From the NCBI GenBank assembly GCA_910592005.1, contig CAJVPP010000161.1:1-43261 (forward strand): a DNA stretch of 43,261 bases. Direction: 5' to 3'. The DNA is from Funneliformis mosseae. Taxonomy: Eukaryota; Glomeromycota; Glomeromycetes; Glomerales; Glomeraceae. Below, one piece after another: positions 12,253 through 23,360 of the stretch (the first letter of the stretch is position 1; each line of letters begins with the position of its first letter). The translations under genes and the position numbers were made by a program. Below the pieces are notes generated by a model. That model saw nothing but the letters and a program-made list of their open reading frames with translations, searched no databases and was not told where the DNA came from.

Positions 12253-12702
12253 TTTCTTTTTAAAAAAAAAAAATAAGATGTAATTTATCTGTATTTATAA
12301 TAAAATCCAGGGTCCTGTATTGCGAAGATCGTTGAAACAGTAGACGAAGGACAAAAACCCAATTTAGGTTGGTTCTAAAAGAACAAATCATGTGAATCAT
12401 TTGTATTGTCTACATCATTTATTAAAATGGTTGTGATTGAAACAAACAAGACAACGGTTTGCAACAAAGAGAAAAACAATGATATCAAAATACATAAAAC
12501 AATATGGCGACCTGATACTCGATGAATCACTTAAATTTCTTCACACGTTTGTATATTATAATATATAATGGAATGGTATAAAGGGTTTAATATAATTACT
12601 CTGAAAATTTTCAAAAATAGACATGATTGAATCGAGAAAACGGAACTTCTAAATTCTTGAATTAGCAAGTAGAGATTTCAAAGCGATACTAGAAGGACTT
12701 TA
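12253..12702. other. Short intergenic region
   Basis: It separates the hydratase start from the end of the small membrane protein gene. AT-rich, with no gene or RNA seen. Confidence 0.4.
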
Positions 12703-13009
12703 TCATATCCAAGAATTCTGAGGAAAAAAAAAGTAAAACCTTTTAATCAATATATCTTTTGCGAATAAAAAAAAAAAAAATCATTTTAATCTTTCATACC
12801 TCATCTTCACGACGATTGCTCAAAATTCTTTCCAACAATTCTGCATTATGATCCTTTAATTGATGCGTATTTTTACAATTTCTTTGTATAATCAACTCGG
12901 GATACGTGCGAATATAAGTTACAACAAAAGATATTGTGGTCAAGTATAGAATAAATTTTGATGATAAATCTTTTTCTTTGATACGGATGTTGGTATTTAT
13001 GTGCGCCAT
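12703..13009 (-). CDS. Small single-span membrane protein, two exons, not recognised
   Basis: Exon 1 is 12800-13009 (MAHINTNIRIKEKDL to REDE) and exon 2 is 12703-12717 (NSWI, stop). The proposed 82-nt intron has donor GTATGA and an acceptor with a strong T-rich tract ending CCTCAG. That gives 74 residues: a hydrophilic start, one hydrophobic span at about 19-33 (KFILYLTTISFVVTYI), then a charged tail (about 38-74) with helical character. I do not recognise the family. Its size, one membrane span and charged tail resemble small mitochondrial inner-membrane or assembly factors, but that is only analogy. The second exon is very short and could be wrong. Confidence 0.4.
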
Positions 13010-14682
13010 TTCTTGAAATTTTTTAAAGTTTGACTTTACAAGAAAGAAATTTTTCTTGAAATATGAAATTCTAGGGGAAAAGACAACTTATTAAATACTT
13101 GAGCTAATAAAAAATCCTGGAATTTCCAAACGTGGCTACAAATGCCGTATGCATGATTTATCCATAACCGTTCATTACTCACATTAATACAAGCCTCTTT
13201 CAAAATGAAGATACCATATCACATGATGTACAAATATTTTGTCCAGTTCACGTGAGAGAAACCAATTAGAATATTACAACGAAAAAAAGCCTCATGTTAA
13301 GCAAATAATATATAAAACGTGAGAGGTTTTTGTATTATTACTAAATTAAGATGTGAAAACAATATCTTTATTGGGTAATCCGAATTTTTCTCGCAATTAT
13401 ATAATTTTAAATGACATTAGATTGTATTAGCAGAGTGACATTTGTGGACTTAATATTCTTCAGAAAGATTATTGTTTTTTCTTTGTGTATTACTTGATTC
13501 AGAAAACGAATTAATTAAAAAAATAGTAGCACCAGTTAGAAGAAAACGCGTAAAAGAAATGCAACTTAATGACATTTAATATAAATTCCATATCGATTAA
13601 TTATTACAGGATTAAAGTTAGAAAAAGATTATTAAAAAGACCATCGCATAAAAGAAATTGTTATAAGAATTGTAAAGATCCTAGCCATTTATCAGTTTAT
13701 TGCTTATTCAAAAAACAAAGGTAATAAAAAAATTAAATTTATAAATTCGTTTTAAAAGAGAAATTAAATTTACATAATGTAAGAAATAATTCGATAATAC
13801 TATAACTTACAACAGTCTGTGATATTCTAGTTAACAATTCGAAATGTAAAAAGAATGTATTTAAAAATGACAGAAATAATAATTTATGACAGATATTTGA
13901 AGCATATTTGGCAATTAGGCTAACTGTGATTATTTTTCTAGAAAAAAAAAACTGATCTTACATTGTTTCTAATTATCTTGATTAATACCGCGAATAAATG
14001 TTCTAATATTGTTAATTTCTTCATTACTGCGGATGAATTAAAAGGTTCCCGATCATTTTCTAAAATACAAACATCCTTCTTTAACGAAAGTGCGAAAACA
14101 TAGCTGAATTTAAGTGACCGATAATTGTTTGGCGTTGCGTAAGAAAAACTGGTGTGAGCGAATAGTAATTCAGCATTATTAAAAAGCGGGCCTCTGAACC
14201 CTAACCCTGATTTACGTAATAAATTTGTTTTTTTTTGCCACATGATCTCGATAAAGAAAATTTCCTTTTTTATATGATTACGCCGCATCAACGTATTGTA
14301 GGTCTTCGACCGAAATAGTTACTCCATTCATATCCAATTATTATAGCACGAGACATCAAATGTTTCCAATTATATTATTAAAAAAAATCATGTCGGGTCC
14401 TTTTGGAGTATATCGGGATTAAGCGAAAATCATACGGTAAACCATTTTTAACAAAAAAGATTATCCTTAAAGGTTTTTAAAGATTGAATTTTAGTTTATT
14501 AATAAAAAAGGGGATTTTGTCTTTTATGATGAGTAATGAATAATTAATACGGAGACGATTTACAATGTATGCACGCTGCAATACGATAATGTTTTTTTTT
14601 TTGAAGGGCAATTGTACAACATGAATTATATATATATATTCACGATTTGACATGTTTGTTGAACAAAAAAAAAAATTTTATT
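13010..14682. other. Intergenic region between the small membrane protein and acyl-CoA oxidase genes
   Basis: A minus-strand frame open from 14291 to 13938 gives 117 residues that I do not recognise and do not accept as a gene. It includes a short telomere-like stretch (GAACCCTAACCCTGA near 14198). A TATATATATATATT run at about 14626-14639 lies 45 bases before the oxidase start and could serve as its TATA region. Confidence 0.4.
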
Positions 14683-15927
14683 ATGACATCCAATATTAAA
14701 ATCCTTAAACCTTCGGATCCACAAGGTTCAGATTTATTATCTCAAGAAAGAGCCAGAACAACGTTCGATGTTAAAAAACTTACTTTGGCGTTGTATGGTT
14801 CCAAAGAATTGGAACGTCTTAATAGAATTTTAGAAATAGTGGAAAACGATCCAGTGTTCGATAAGTCTAAAATATATTATATGGGAAGAAATGAATTATT
14901 CGAACACGCATTAAAAAAAGACAAGAGATTAGTACAATTGATCAAGTATAGATAATGTTTTCCCCTTTCTATAATTATTTTTGTACTTAATTAAACAAGC
15001 ACTTAATTTGATTATTTTATTTATATGTAGAAAACATAGATGGAATGTTGAAGAAACTCATATCGCTGAATTATTCCTTGATTTGCCAGGGCCCGTAAGT
15101 GCATATTAAAATTTTACCTTTATAGTGTAATTTAATTACAATCATAATTCTCATCTTTAATTAACAGTTTGGACTTCACCGAGGGATGTTCATACCAACT
15201 ATTTTCGGTCAAGGTACTGAAGAACAAAAAAAGAAATTCCTTATTCCAGCTATTAAATATGAAATCATCGGATGTTATGCACAGACCGAATTAGGTCACG
15301 GCTCCAATGTTCAAGGGTTAGAAACAACTGCAACCTATATTCCAGAAACAGATGAATTTGAAATACATTCTCCTCATTTGACTGCCTCTAAATGGTGGAT
15401 TGGAGGTTTAGGAAGAACCGCGTAATGTATAATTTGTAAAGTCACGTGTTTCTTTTTTAATTTTTTTTAACCTTTTCTTTACCTTTTTTTTTTAATCCAC
15501 AGTAATCATGCTGTCATCATGGCACAGTTGAAAAGTAATGGAAAGGATTTTGGTCCTCATCCATTTATCATTCAGATTCGAGATATGGAAACGCATCAAC
15601 CCTTATCTGGTATCACAATTGGAGATGTTGGTCCCAAATTTGGGTACAATGCCACCGATAATGGGTTTATGCTCTTTGATCACGTACGAATTCCAAGATC
15701 CAACATGCTCTCCAAATACTCACAAATAAAGGAGGGTACGGGAGAATATATAAGTCCACCGAATGATAAATTATCTTATGGTACCATGGTTTTTGTACGT
15801 GCCATGATTGTCACGGGTGTACGCGTTGCACTTGCGCGTGCTGCCACGATTGCAATTCGTTATTCTGTTGTGCGAAGACAATTTGTTGACAAAGATGAAC
15901 CAAAGAAATTGGAAGACGGGTAAACTT

Positions 15928-15959
<32 letters not shown>

Positions 15960-17213
15960 TTTGAAAATTTAAAATTTAAAATCGATTTTTATGATTTTTA
16001 ACGCATCTCTTTATTTACTTTCTAGTCGAATAGTTGAAACGTCAATATTGGATTACACTATGCAACAATATAGATTGTTCCCTGTAATCGCCCAAGCTTA
16101 CGCGTGTTTCTATACATCTAAAGCTATGGTTGACTCATACTTGAATTACATGAAACAAAGTTCTGGTGGTGACTTTTCTTCATTAGCGGATTTACATGCC
16201 TCAAGTTCGGGATTAAAATCTTTGGCAACTTCAATGGCAGTGGATTCAATCGAAGATTGTAGAAGAGCATGTGGTGGTCATGGATATTCAAGTTTCAGTG
16301 GATTTGTTACCTTTTATCAAAATTATTTGCCAAATACAACTTGGGAGGGTGATAATTATATCTTGACGCATCAAACTGCTCGTTATGTAAGTAAAAGATG
16401 ATGTAACGTCTTCGTGAAGTGTTTTTTTTTTTAAAAAAAAATCAACTTTATTTATTTATTTATTTATTTTTTAAATAGCTTTTTAAAACCTTTCGGGAAG
16501 TAGTATCAAATAAGAATCCCGAAGCATACTCTCAATCCAATACAAATCCAACAATTACTTATATTCTTCAATTTCTAAATAATCCAAATCAAACTTGTAC
16601 CGCAACTACACCATCGGATTTCAAAAATCACGAACTCCAATTAAGGGCATTTGGACATCGAGCGGCATACCTAATTGCCAATGCAGTTGACCAAATTGAT
16701 AATCATAAAAAATCATGGAATTCCATGTTAATTGAAGTCAACAGGATTTCACGCGCACACTGTCAATATATCCTGGCAAGAAATTTTATAACGGCACTTC
16801 AGAAAAGTCATCATCCGAACGAAGATGAAAGGTTACGCGTATTACATGATAGTCCTGAATTAATGGAAGTTATGAACTCTGTATGCAATTTATTTGTATT
16901 AAACACTATGGAAAAAGAATTGGGAGAATTCCTTGAATGTGGATATATAACATCATCTCAATCTAAATTAATAAGATCTCAGGTTTATGATTTATTAAAA
17001 GAGATAAGACCAAATGCTGTTAGTTTGGTTGACGCGTTCTACATTCCCGATTTTATGTTAAAATCCGCACTTGGAAGATATGATGGTAAAGTTTATGAAA
17101 CGATGTTTGATTGGGCTTCTAAGGAGCCATTGAACGAAATTACCTTGGACGTCAATCCTAATAGCGAAGTGTTATTTAGAAACAATGATTATAAAGGAAA
17201 GGCTAGACTATAA
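14683..17213 (+). CDS. ACOX/POX1-like: Peroxisomal acyl-CoA oxidase, six exons
   Basis: The exons are 14683-14945, 15031-15094, 15168-15421, 15503-15919, 16026-16386 and 16479-17213. All introns are GT-AG with agreeing phases, giving 697 residues. The enzyme carries out the first, FAD-dependent step of peroxisomal beta-oxidation, turning acyl-CoA into trans-2-enoyl-CoA and passing electrons to oxygen to give hydrogen peroxide. Motifs: RWNVEE near 90; [17 protein letters not shown] at 146-162; [14 protein letters not shown] across the exon 3/4 junction; [23 protein letters not shown]; and [17 protein letters not shown], where Glu440 matches the catalytic base of mammalian ACOX1. The C-terminus is ARL, a PTS1-like peroxisome signal. 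The start at 14683 (MTSNIKIL) is preferred over upstream non-ATG codons. The product would need a peroxisomal hydratase next; the neighbouring hydratase looks mitochondrial instead. Confidence 0.94.
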
Positions 17214-17625
17214 ATTATTTATTTATTTATTTTATTTAGATTTTAATGTATTTTTAAAATTTTGTATTCTTAATTAAAAGTTAGTATATAGAGTTTAATA
17301 AATTTATTTCTTTATATATATATAATTAAATGTCATTTTCAAATTATAATTAGCTTAAATCGTAATTTGCAATTTAATTAAAAATAAAATTTATCACTTC
17401 GTGAATTGTTTTAGATGAATCGTTGATGAATTCTTTAAAAGACCGAACTCCTCTCACGGATCTTTCCTAAATAGCAAATTTCCTGTCGATTTATAAACGT
17501 AGATTGTGAAACGAAAATAAAATCTCGATCGATGAGGTCCCATGTGTTTCTGTAAAACTACAGAAATCATACGTATATTGGAAATCACGTGAGATATTTG
17601 AATTAGATCAAATTGTGAAATTAAT
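17214..17625. other. 3' flank of the oxidase gene and spacer
   Basis: AT-rich; it contains AATAAA-like signals near 17297 and 17383. No gene is seen. Confidence 0.4.
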
Positions 17626-17727
17626 GGGCGTAGACCTTTATCCTAAACCGCAACTGTATATGTCACGTGATACATACTTTAAAAAAAATTATTTATACAT
17701 GGGGTTGGACGATAAGGGTCTACACCC
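17626..17727. repeat. Small fold-back element with imperfect inverted ends
   Basis: The left arm begins GGGCGTAGACCTTTATCC. The right arm on the minus strand begins GGGTGTAGACCCTTATCG. The arms are about 24 bases with a few mismatches, about 50 bases apart. It resembles a miniature inverted-repeat element. TTAA occurs just left of it and some bases to its right, but no clean target duplication is seen. It lies just upstream of copy D, where the family promoter would be expected. Confidence 0.45.
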
Positions 17728-17873
17728 CCTCCCTAGGTTAAGGACGCCCGAAATTAACTTATGCGCCCTGACAAAAATGAGAAAAGTCACATGTGTGGTG
17801 GCAAACTTGCATGATTTAAAAAAAAATTTCTGAGAAACAAAAAAAATTTTTTTCGACAGTAAGACCCTTTAAA

Positions 17874-18607
17874 ATGGAAAATATTTCCGTTGCAGATATT
17901 TTCAGAAGTCTCATTCTCGAAACTTTAATAAATGATGGCTTTATTAAACACAAGCCGATAAGTGCTGAAAATTTTTTTAAAAGTCATCAAAAAGTTGTTA
18001 ATGACAGGTACCGTAGTTGTTGCTTGAGCTTCTTTGAGTCCCGTCGCAATTGGTGGTGTAGTAACAGCGTTAGGATTTAATAAAGCTGGTATTTGTGCTG
18101 GATCGATTGCAAGCATGGATGATGTCGTTACAAGGTGGAGCTGTCGCTGCGGGTAGCCTTGTGGCGATTTTACAATCGGTTGGTGCAGCTGGTTTTAGTA
18201 TTGGAACAGTTATTGCTACTAGTTCTGGAGGTGCTGTATTAGGTGGATATATTGCTAAAGCAATGCTAAATACATTAGAATCAAATCGTGAAGAATTAAA
18301 AGAATTGGAAAATTTAGTTTCCATTGATGAAAGTAATGTCGACGAAAATGAAAAAAATAAAAAAGTGATTTTTGACATGAAGCAACCGCTTCTTGATAGT
18401 AATGAGAATGAAAAATTAAAATCCTTTCTTAGAGGGTTTGAAAGTGCTCGGGAAATTGCCAAAGATAGAGCAAAAAGATTCGAATTTTTGGTTATTAGAG
18501 ATTTTAAAGGATCTAATTATTTGTATAGATATTTCGTTGATAAACACGGAATTGATTACGTTACTTCGGAAAAGAGAAGTATCTTTCTGAATTTAAATAA
18601 TCCTTGA
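17874..18607 (+). pseudogene. ISG12-like family copy D, frameshifted
   Basis: It starts with ATG at 17874 (MENISVADIFRSLILETL). The first frame runs to 18080 but leaves the family sequence near 17990. The ISG12 core continues in a second frame with an in-frame TGA at about 18034. A single inserted base near 18110 (GCAAGCATGG instead of GCAGCATGG) then shifts it into the frame open to 18607. That last frame gives WMMSLQGGAVAAGSLVAILQ, SVGAAG and a complete C-terminal domain (LENLVSI, VIFDMKQPLLDSNENEKLKS, FLRGFESAREIAKDRAKRFE, LNLNNP). The leader just before the ATG matches copy A, but the shared TATA block is missing. At least two frameshifts and a stop make a pseudogene most likely. Confidence 0.75.
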
Positions 18608-19806
18608 TTTTTTAAAGAGAGTCATCTGTCATTATCCCCCTATCTACATGTAGATTCAATATCTTTTTTTTAAATGAGGTTTAGAAATTAATAAAATCTA
18701 TGATATATTTAATCTTCTTTCTAATAATCCATTCGTAATAAAACCATAAGATACTGCTTGGATTGGAATTTTTTCATTTAAAATAATATTAGTGTCTCGA
18801 TTGATAATGAGGGCATTGTTTCATGAAAGCTACCGACGCCAAAGAATATAACCGTTTACCTTATATCAACCAAAATTTTCATACATCTCAACCTTCAAGC
18901 TTCTAAATGCGATAACTATAACACAACTAGCTTTTATGGAACGCTTTATAAGTACTTCATGACATATCGGATATTTAGAACAAAATATTTTACACATATT
19001 TTCTCTTATTAGATCAGGTATTTTCATTGAAATCATCCAATACGGCGAGTCTCTTAACAATCTAAAAAACCAGAAATGGTTGTTTCACGTGTAAAGGAAG
19101 TAAAAAAAAAAAATAAAATAAAAAATTATTATCGTTCATTACAATTATTACTTACCTATTAAGGGAACCTTATTTCGTGCTCAGGGTCGAAAATGCGGGC
19201 GGTTGTTATAGGTTATATCGGATCACCAAAGATTTCAAAATGAGAATAAAGAATATAAAAATAAGCTGAATGGTTTCAATTCAGAAGAAAGATTTTTTGA
19301 CAAGAGAAAGCTTATATTGACGCCAAAAAAAAAAAAAAGAAATATTTACTTATATTACTTTCCATCTGCATTTCAAACAAATTATCCACTTCTTTGACTC
19401 AAATTTAATGGTTGCAGCAGCGTTATATTGTCCACAATATTTAATTATTAATATTTATCGTGACACGAATTCATTTATAACATACGTTTTTCATACCATA
19501 TTTTATTTATGGATTTAAAAGTTTAAAAAATAAACGAACAAGGTAATCAGTTTAGTTTATAGAGAGTGAAGCAAAAAATTAAACTGAGGTAAGACAGTTT
19601 AAATCAAGAGCAAATTAAAAATTTTTACTGAATATCCTTTTTATACATAATGATTGATCAAATGCATTTTCAACAGCAACTATCATTTTTTACAATATAA
19701 TTATAATCTCCCTTTTAACTTCTTTTGGTCATGGTTGATCACATGCATACAATATAGAAATTGAACAATCAAACGTGTAACAATATCCCACTAGATTGAA
19801 GCTAAT
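18608..19806. repeat. Spacer between copies D and F, with duplicated family flanks
   Basis: Near 18643-18654 is the shared 3' element ACATGTAGATTC. Around 18950-19090 (TTTTACACATATTTTCTCTT, CAGGTATTTTCATT) the sequence matches 31340-31450. Around 19255-19330 (AAGCTGAATGG, then TATTGACGCCAAA) it matches blocks at 35160-35220, 38355-38430 and 42690-42785, which lie upstream of other copies. No independent gene is seen. Confidence 0.55.
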
Positions 19807-19826
19807 TATAAATAGCCGTAAAATCC
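19807..19826 (+). promoter_or_regulatory. TATA-type core promoter of copy F
   Basis: TATAAATAGCCGTAAAATCC, 38 bases before the ATG. It is the cleanest form of the family-shared block. Confidence 0.55.
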
Positions 19827-19863
19827 AGTTTTCAAACAATCTCAACAGTACGAACGAAACATA

Positions 19864-20178
19864 ATGGAGATATCTGAGATTCCCGTTCAAAAAATTTTTA
19901 AGAGTATCATTCTTGATTCTCTCATGAAGGATGAGTTCATACGCAAGAGACAAAGTACAGAAAACTTTTTTAGTAGAAATGAGTACTTGTTAACAGGTGC
20001 GGCGATAGTTGCCGGTGCTGCTTTGGGTCCTTTAGCGGTTACTGGGTTAGTAGCAGCATTAGGATTTGGTGAAGCCGGTATTGTTGCTGATAAGTTAAAA
20101 TTTTCAACCACTTCTGCTAAACGTTCGAACATTTTCTTTACATTGGGACTACTAAGTGTATTTTCGCGATACTCTTAA
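19864..20178 (+). pseudogene. ISG12-like family copy F, truncated by a transposase fragment
   Basis: The intact 5' end gives MEISEIPVQKIFKSIILDSL and then the first half of the ISG12 core (TGAAIVAGAALGPLAVTG, ALGFGEAGI). At about 20089 the family sequence stops abruptly, just before the expected GSIAAWMMS. The frame runs on for 29 codons into the antisense of a MULE-like gene and ends at 20178. The rest of the gene is not found downstream. The first 75 codons are almost identical to copy C, including ENF-SRN-YLLTGAAIVAGA, so the break is young compared with the other pseudogenes. Its promoter is intact, so a 104-residue chimera could still be made. Confidence 0.7.
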
Positions 20179-20860
20179 AAAAGTCAAACAACATAACCAT
20201 AATCTGGGTTGTTGCTTTGATCTGCGAGCAGTTCCACTAGTTTTGATCATTTTCTGCAGATAGATGGAGGCCATCTTCATATGAAGATTTCGCCAAGGCT
20301 GGAGAATGTTCGTCCTTGAATAGTTCCAAAAATTTTTCACGCACTTCACTACTAACACGTTGAAAACTAAGTGATTCCGCTGAATTTATCACATGATTGT
20401 GCGTGAATCGGATATTTATTTCGAACGGATGGCTAGTTTCAAGCCTCCAACTCTCTAATCGAAGATGAATTCTTGCATTGCAACCTGTAATTCGTGTTCG
20501 AGATGATTGTGGAAGTTTTGTTTCACGACTACCTTGCTTTTTCTTTACCTCGTTGCTATGGATGCAATGGCATTTTTCTCTAAAAAGTACCCGATTTCCC
20601 TTTACTCCATAACCTTTAGATAGTGGCATCGTTGATTTTGAATAAGATTCGAATTCCAGAAACCATTCTTGTGCTTTTTCCTTGTCATTAATGTCTACAA
20701 ACGCGTCCAGTTCAAATTGTGGAATCGAAAAATTCTCAGAAGTTTGATAAGATGGAAACTCATTAAAGTTTTCGATTAAATATGTGTACCATGAGGAAGT
20801 ATTAATTTTAAAGGACCCGGTAAAGAAATCCAAGAAAAAATCTAACGGCAGCATAATCAA
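20090..20860 (-). mobile_element. N-terminal fragment of a MULE/SWIM-type transposase gene
   Basis: From the ATG at 20860 the frame is open for 207 codons to 20237. Further matching sequence continues in other frames (LADRSNNPDYGYVV, then FERLAEVVENFN) to the junction at 20090. Recognisable parts are a WRKY/FLYWCH-like zinc region (KCHCIHS, then RITGCNARIHLRL and THNHVINSAESL) followed by FQRVSSEVREKFLELFKDEH. That layout is known from MULE-derived proteins with an N-terminal C-C-H-H module ahead of a transposase and SWIM finger. The catalytic part and SWIM finger are absent and two frameshifts are visible near 20235 and 20190, so it is a decayed fragment. Its inner end coincides exactly with the break in copy F. 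Confidence 0.6.
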
Positions 20861-21377
20861 TTTTAATATATTAACAATAAAACTTAAATATATTTATTAT
20901 GATAACGAAAATCAACAATAAACAAATCGAAAAGCAATAAATTAATATTATTTAATGCTGATAAAAGATTATCATACTTGTAGAGTATCGCGTGCACTTT
21001 CCATTGTTTAACAATACGAAACTTGAGGCAACTAATTATTTTATTAATACTTGAATTTTTTAACGATTTTTTTTAAAAAAATAATACAAAAAAATGCTCG
21101 ATTATTTTAAAAAAATATTGAATTTTTGTTATCTATTATAATTTGGAAGAGTATTTTTTAAAGAGCAAAAGAAAGAGAAGGAAAAAAAGATGGATCAGTA
21201 TTCAGTAGATAATGTTTATTGCGACACGAATGACACACTGAATAACATGAATTACACGAATTGTACGTAGTGTATTGTAATCACGTGATAAAAGTTAATT
21301 GTGGCTGTGGCGCATGTGCCACAGACCTGGCACACAAAAAACAAATGCCAGAGAAACTGATATAGACCGACAAACCA
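20861..21377. other. Spacer between the MULE fragment and copy G
   Basis: AT-rich. It contains a perfect short hairpin, TGTGGC-N6-GCCACA, at about 21305-21322. No gene is seen. Confidence 0.4.
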
Positions 21378-21394
21378 TATAAATAACTGTAAAA
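21378..21394 (+). promoter_or_regulatory. TATA-type core promoter remnant of copy G
   Basis: TATAAATAACTGTAAAA. With the following AAATTTCGACTTTTAGTATA it matches the region before copy H at 37046, showing that G and H are recent sister copies. Confidence 0.45.
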
Positions 21395-21452
21395 TCCAGA
21401 ATAAATTTTTTTTTAAAAAAACAAAATTTCGACTTTTAGTATATACTGTACA

Positions 21453-22131
21453 GTATAAACTACCTGTTGTAAACATTTTTAAAAGTTTCATTCTTGATTC
21501 TCTCGAGAATGATGAATTCGTATGCAAGAGATAAAGTATAGAAACTTTTTTACAAGACATAAAAAGATGTTGCTGGATCTATGATATCATTACAAGATGG
21601 AGCTGTCCCTACAAGTAGCCTTGTAGCAATTTTTACAATCAGTTGGTGTAGCTAGATTAGGTATTGAGGCAGTTATTGCTGCTGATTCTGGAGGTGATAT
21701 TCTTGGTAGGTTTATTGCTAAAGCAATGCTAAAGATATTATTAAATCATGAAAGATTAACAAAATTGGATAATTTTATTACCATTAATAATGATAGTGAT
21801 GATGATGATAATAGTTTACCTATAAAAGTAAAAGATTATTCAAATTTAAAAAGTAATTTCCTGTTCTGAAATAACATAATCATTCTGTAAATATTGATTA
21901 AATATTTATGTAAAAAATTTGATCCTTTAAGTCCTTCAAGATATTTTTTACCATCTCTTAAATCATTTGAAGGGTCAATATCACAGGTGAAATTTTTGTC
22001 AGTTAGTTTAAATTCAAAGTTCTTAATTCTGTCTTGGAAACTTGTTAAGCTAAGTCAAATCCTTTAAGAAAGAACTATAATATTTCATTCTTATTATTAA
22101 CGAGAAGTGGTAGTTTTATGTCAAAAATTGA
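21453..22131 (+). pseudogene. ISG12-like family copy G, with inverted C-terminal part
   Basis: The start codon is lost compared with copy H. The N-terminal module is readable (VNIFKSFILDSLENDEF), then a stop. The first half of the core is deleted, and the second half is readable as SLQDGAVPTSSLVAI in a shifted frame. The part up to the poly-Asp linker (DNFITINNDSDDDDN) is in normal orientation. From about 21829 to 22131 the sequence is the reverse complement of the C-terminal domain of copy H. From about 22135 the normal 3' flank resumes on the plus strand (TTTAAAGTAGGTTTATATTT). The gene is dead. Confidence 0.75.
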
Positions 22132-22244
22132 TTTTTAAAAAGAATTACTATGTATATTATTTTCAGATATTTACTTATGTTTTTTAAAGTAGGTTTATAT
22201 TTTAGAATTTGAAAGTTATATAGGAATTTAAATAAAATCTAATA

Positions 22245-23360
22245 CAGTGACTTCCATAATTATTATACTACTTCATTATAATTTTTAGATTATAATAAAT
22301 AAAAATTCAATGATTAAACAAACAATTTGCAGATTTAATTAATGTATTTTCTGAGTCTTCGTTTATAATATATTCAAATTTAAATTTCTTTTTATTTATA
22401 ATTTTAAAAAAAAATTTTTTCATAACCATAAATTTTATAGTATAATACTTCTAACGTATATAAAAATAAAATCAAAAACATAAATTTTTCTAACAAAATT
22501 ATTATTATCTCCTATTAGCCTAAAGTATATCTTTAACTCATTATAATATAATATTAATTAACTTTAAATAAAAATCAGCATCAATTTGATTCTATACTAA
22601 TTGTAATTTATTTTGCAAATTTTCTGTATTAGTAATATTATTAGAAAGCTGTTATAAATAATGATTAATTTCATTTCACAAATATTTAATAGAATTTAAA
22701 TCTGATAATTGTGTTAACCAATCTAAAATTTAATATTATTATCATCAAACCACTCATATGCTTTCTTTACTATATGTTTTAATCATTTTTCTATTAGAAA
22801 ATAACATTATTTACATTCAAATCATATGTATTAAGGGTCTTTAAAAACTCATCTCCCAAAATTTCTCTATATAACTCTCCATCCATTCTTCCATCAATTT
22901 TACAATACTTTTTAATACTAAATGAATCTATACAACCTCATATTATTACAGAACCTTTACCAAACTTTACAGTTAGTTTAATATATAGTGATTGCAAAAG
23001 TAAATTTTAATCTTTCCAATACTACTCTCTTCTATCTGAGCTAAAAATTAAGAATTTACTCTTATCTGATCATACTACTTTTCACTAATCTTCTATAGTC
23101 CAATTCTTAAATTTTAAGCAAATTATTTTCGTGCTTTTCTATATTTCTTTAACAATAATAATTTTTTAAACTTTAGCTATAAGACTTTGCTTTTTAATGA
23201 GCATTAAATAATATTTGATGAAACAATAATATTTTCGTTAAAAATTAAAGATTTTTGAATTTGAATAGCATTTATATATTCATCCAATTTACACAAATCG
23301 AAGAAAGAAAAATCAGGTAAAATTCATATATCTGATATTGGTATTAACTAATACTATTTT
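22245..23360 (-). mobile_element. Decayed Tc1-like transposon relic
   Basis: Transposase fragments are readable on the minus strand between about 23350 and 22640: a block like KNIEKHENNLLKI and LDYRRL, then FGKGSV-WGC (Trp now TGA), KIDGRMDGELYREILGDEFL, VKKAYEWFDDNNIKF, and DWLTQLSDLNSIKYLW, the last two covering the DDE-domain Asp region. The left end may be at 22245-22247 (TA then CAGTGACTTCC), which lies inside the 3' flank of copy G. I found no matching right end. The frames are broken by many stops. Confidence 0.6.

Noticed and set aside
13938..14291. 117-codon minus-strand frame
   Set aside because: No recognisable domain, no promoter or splice support, and it includes a telomere-like stretch; kept only as an unlikely gene.
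17615..17833. 72-codon plus-strand frame
   Set aside because: It runs straight through the fold-back element and shows no protein family features.
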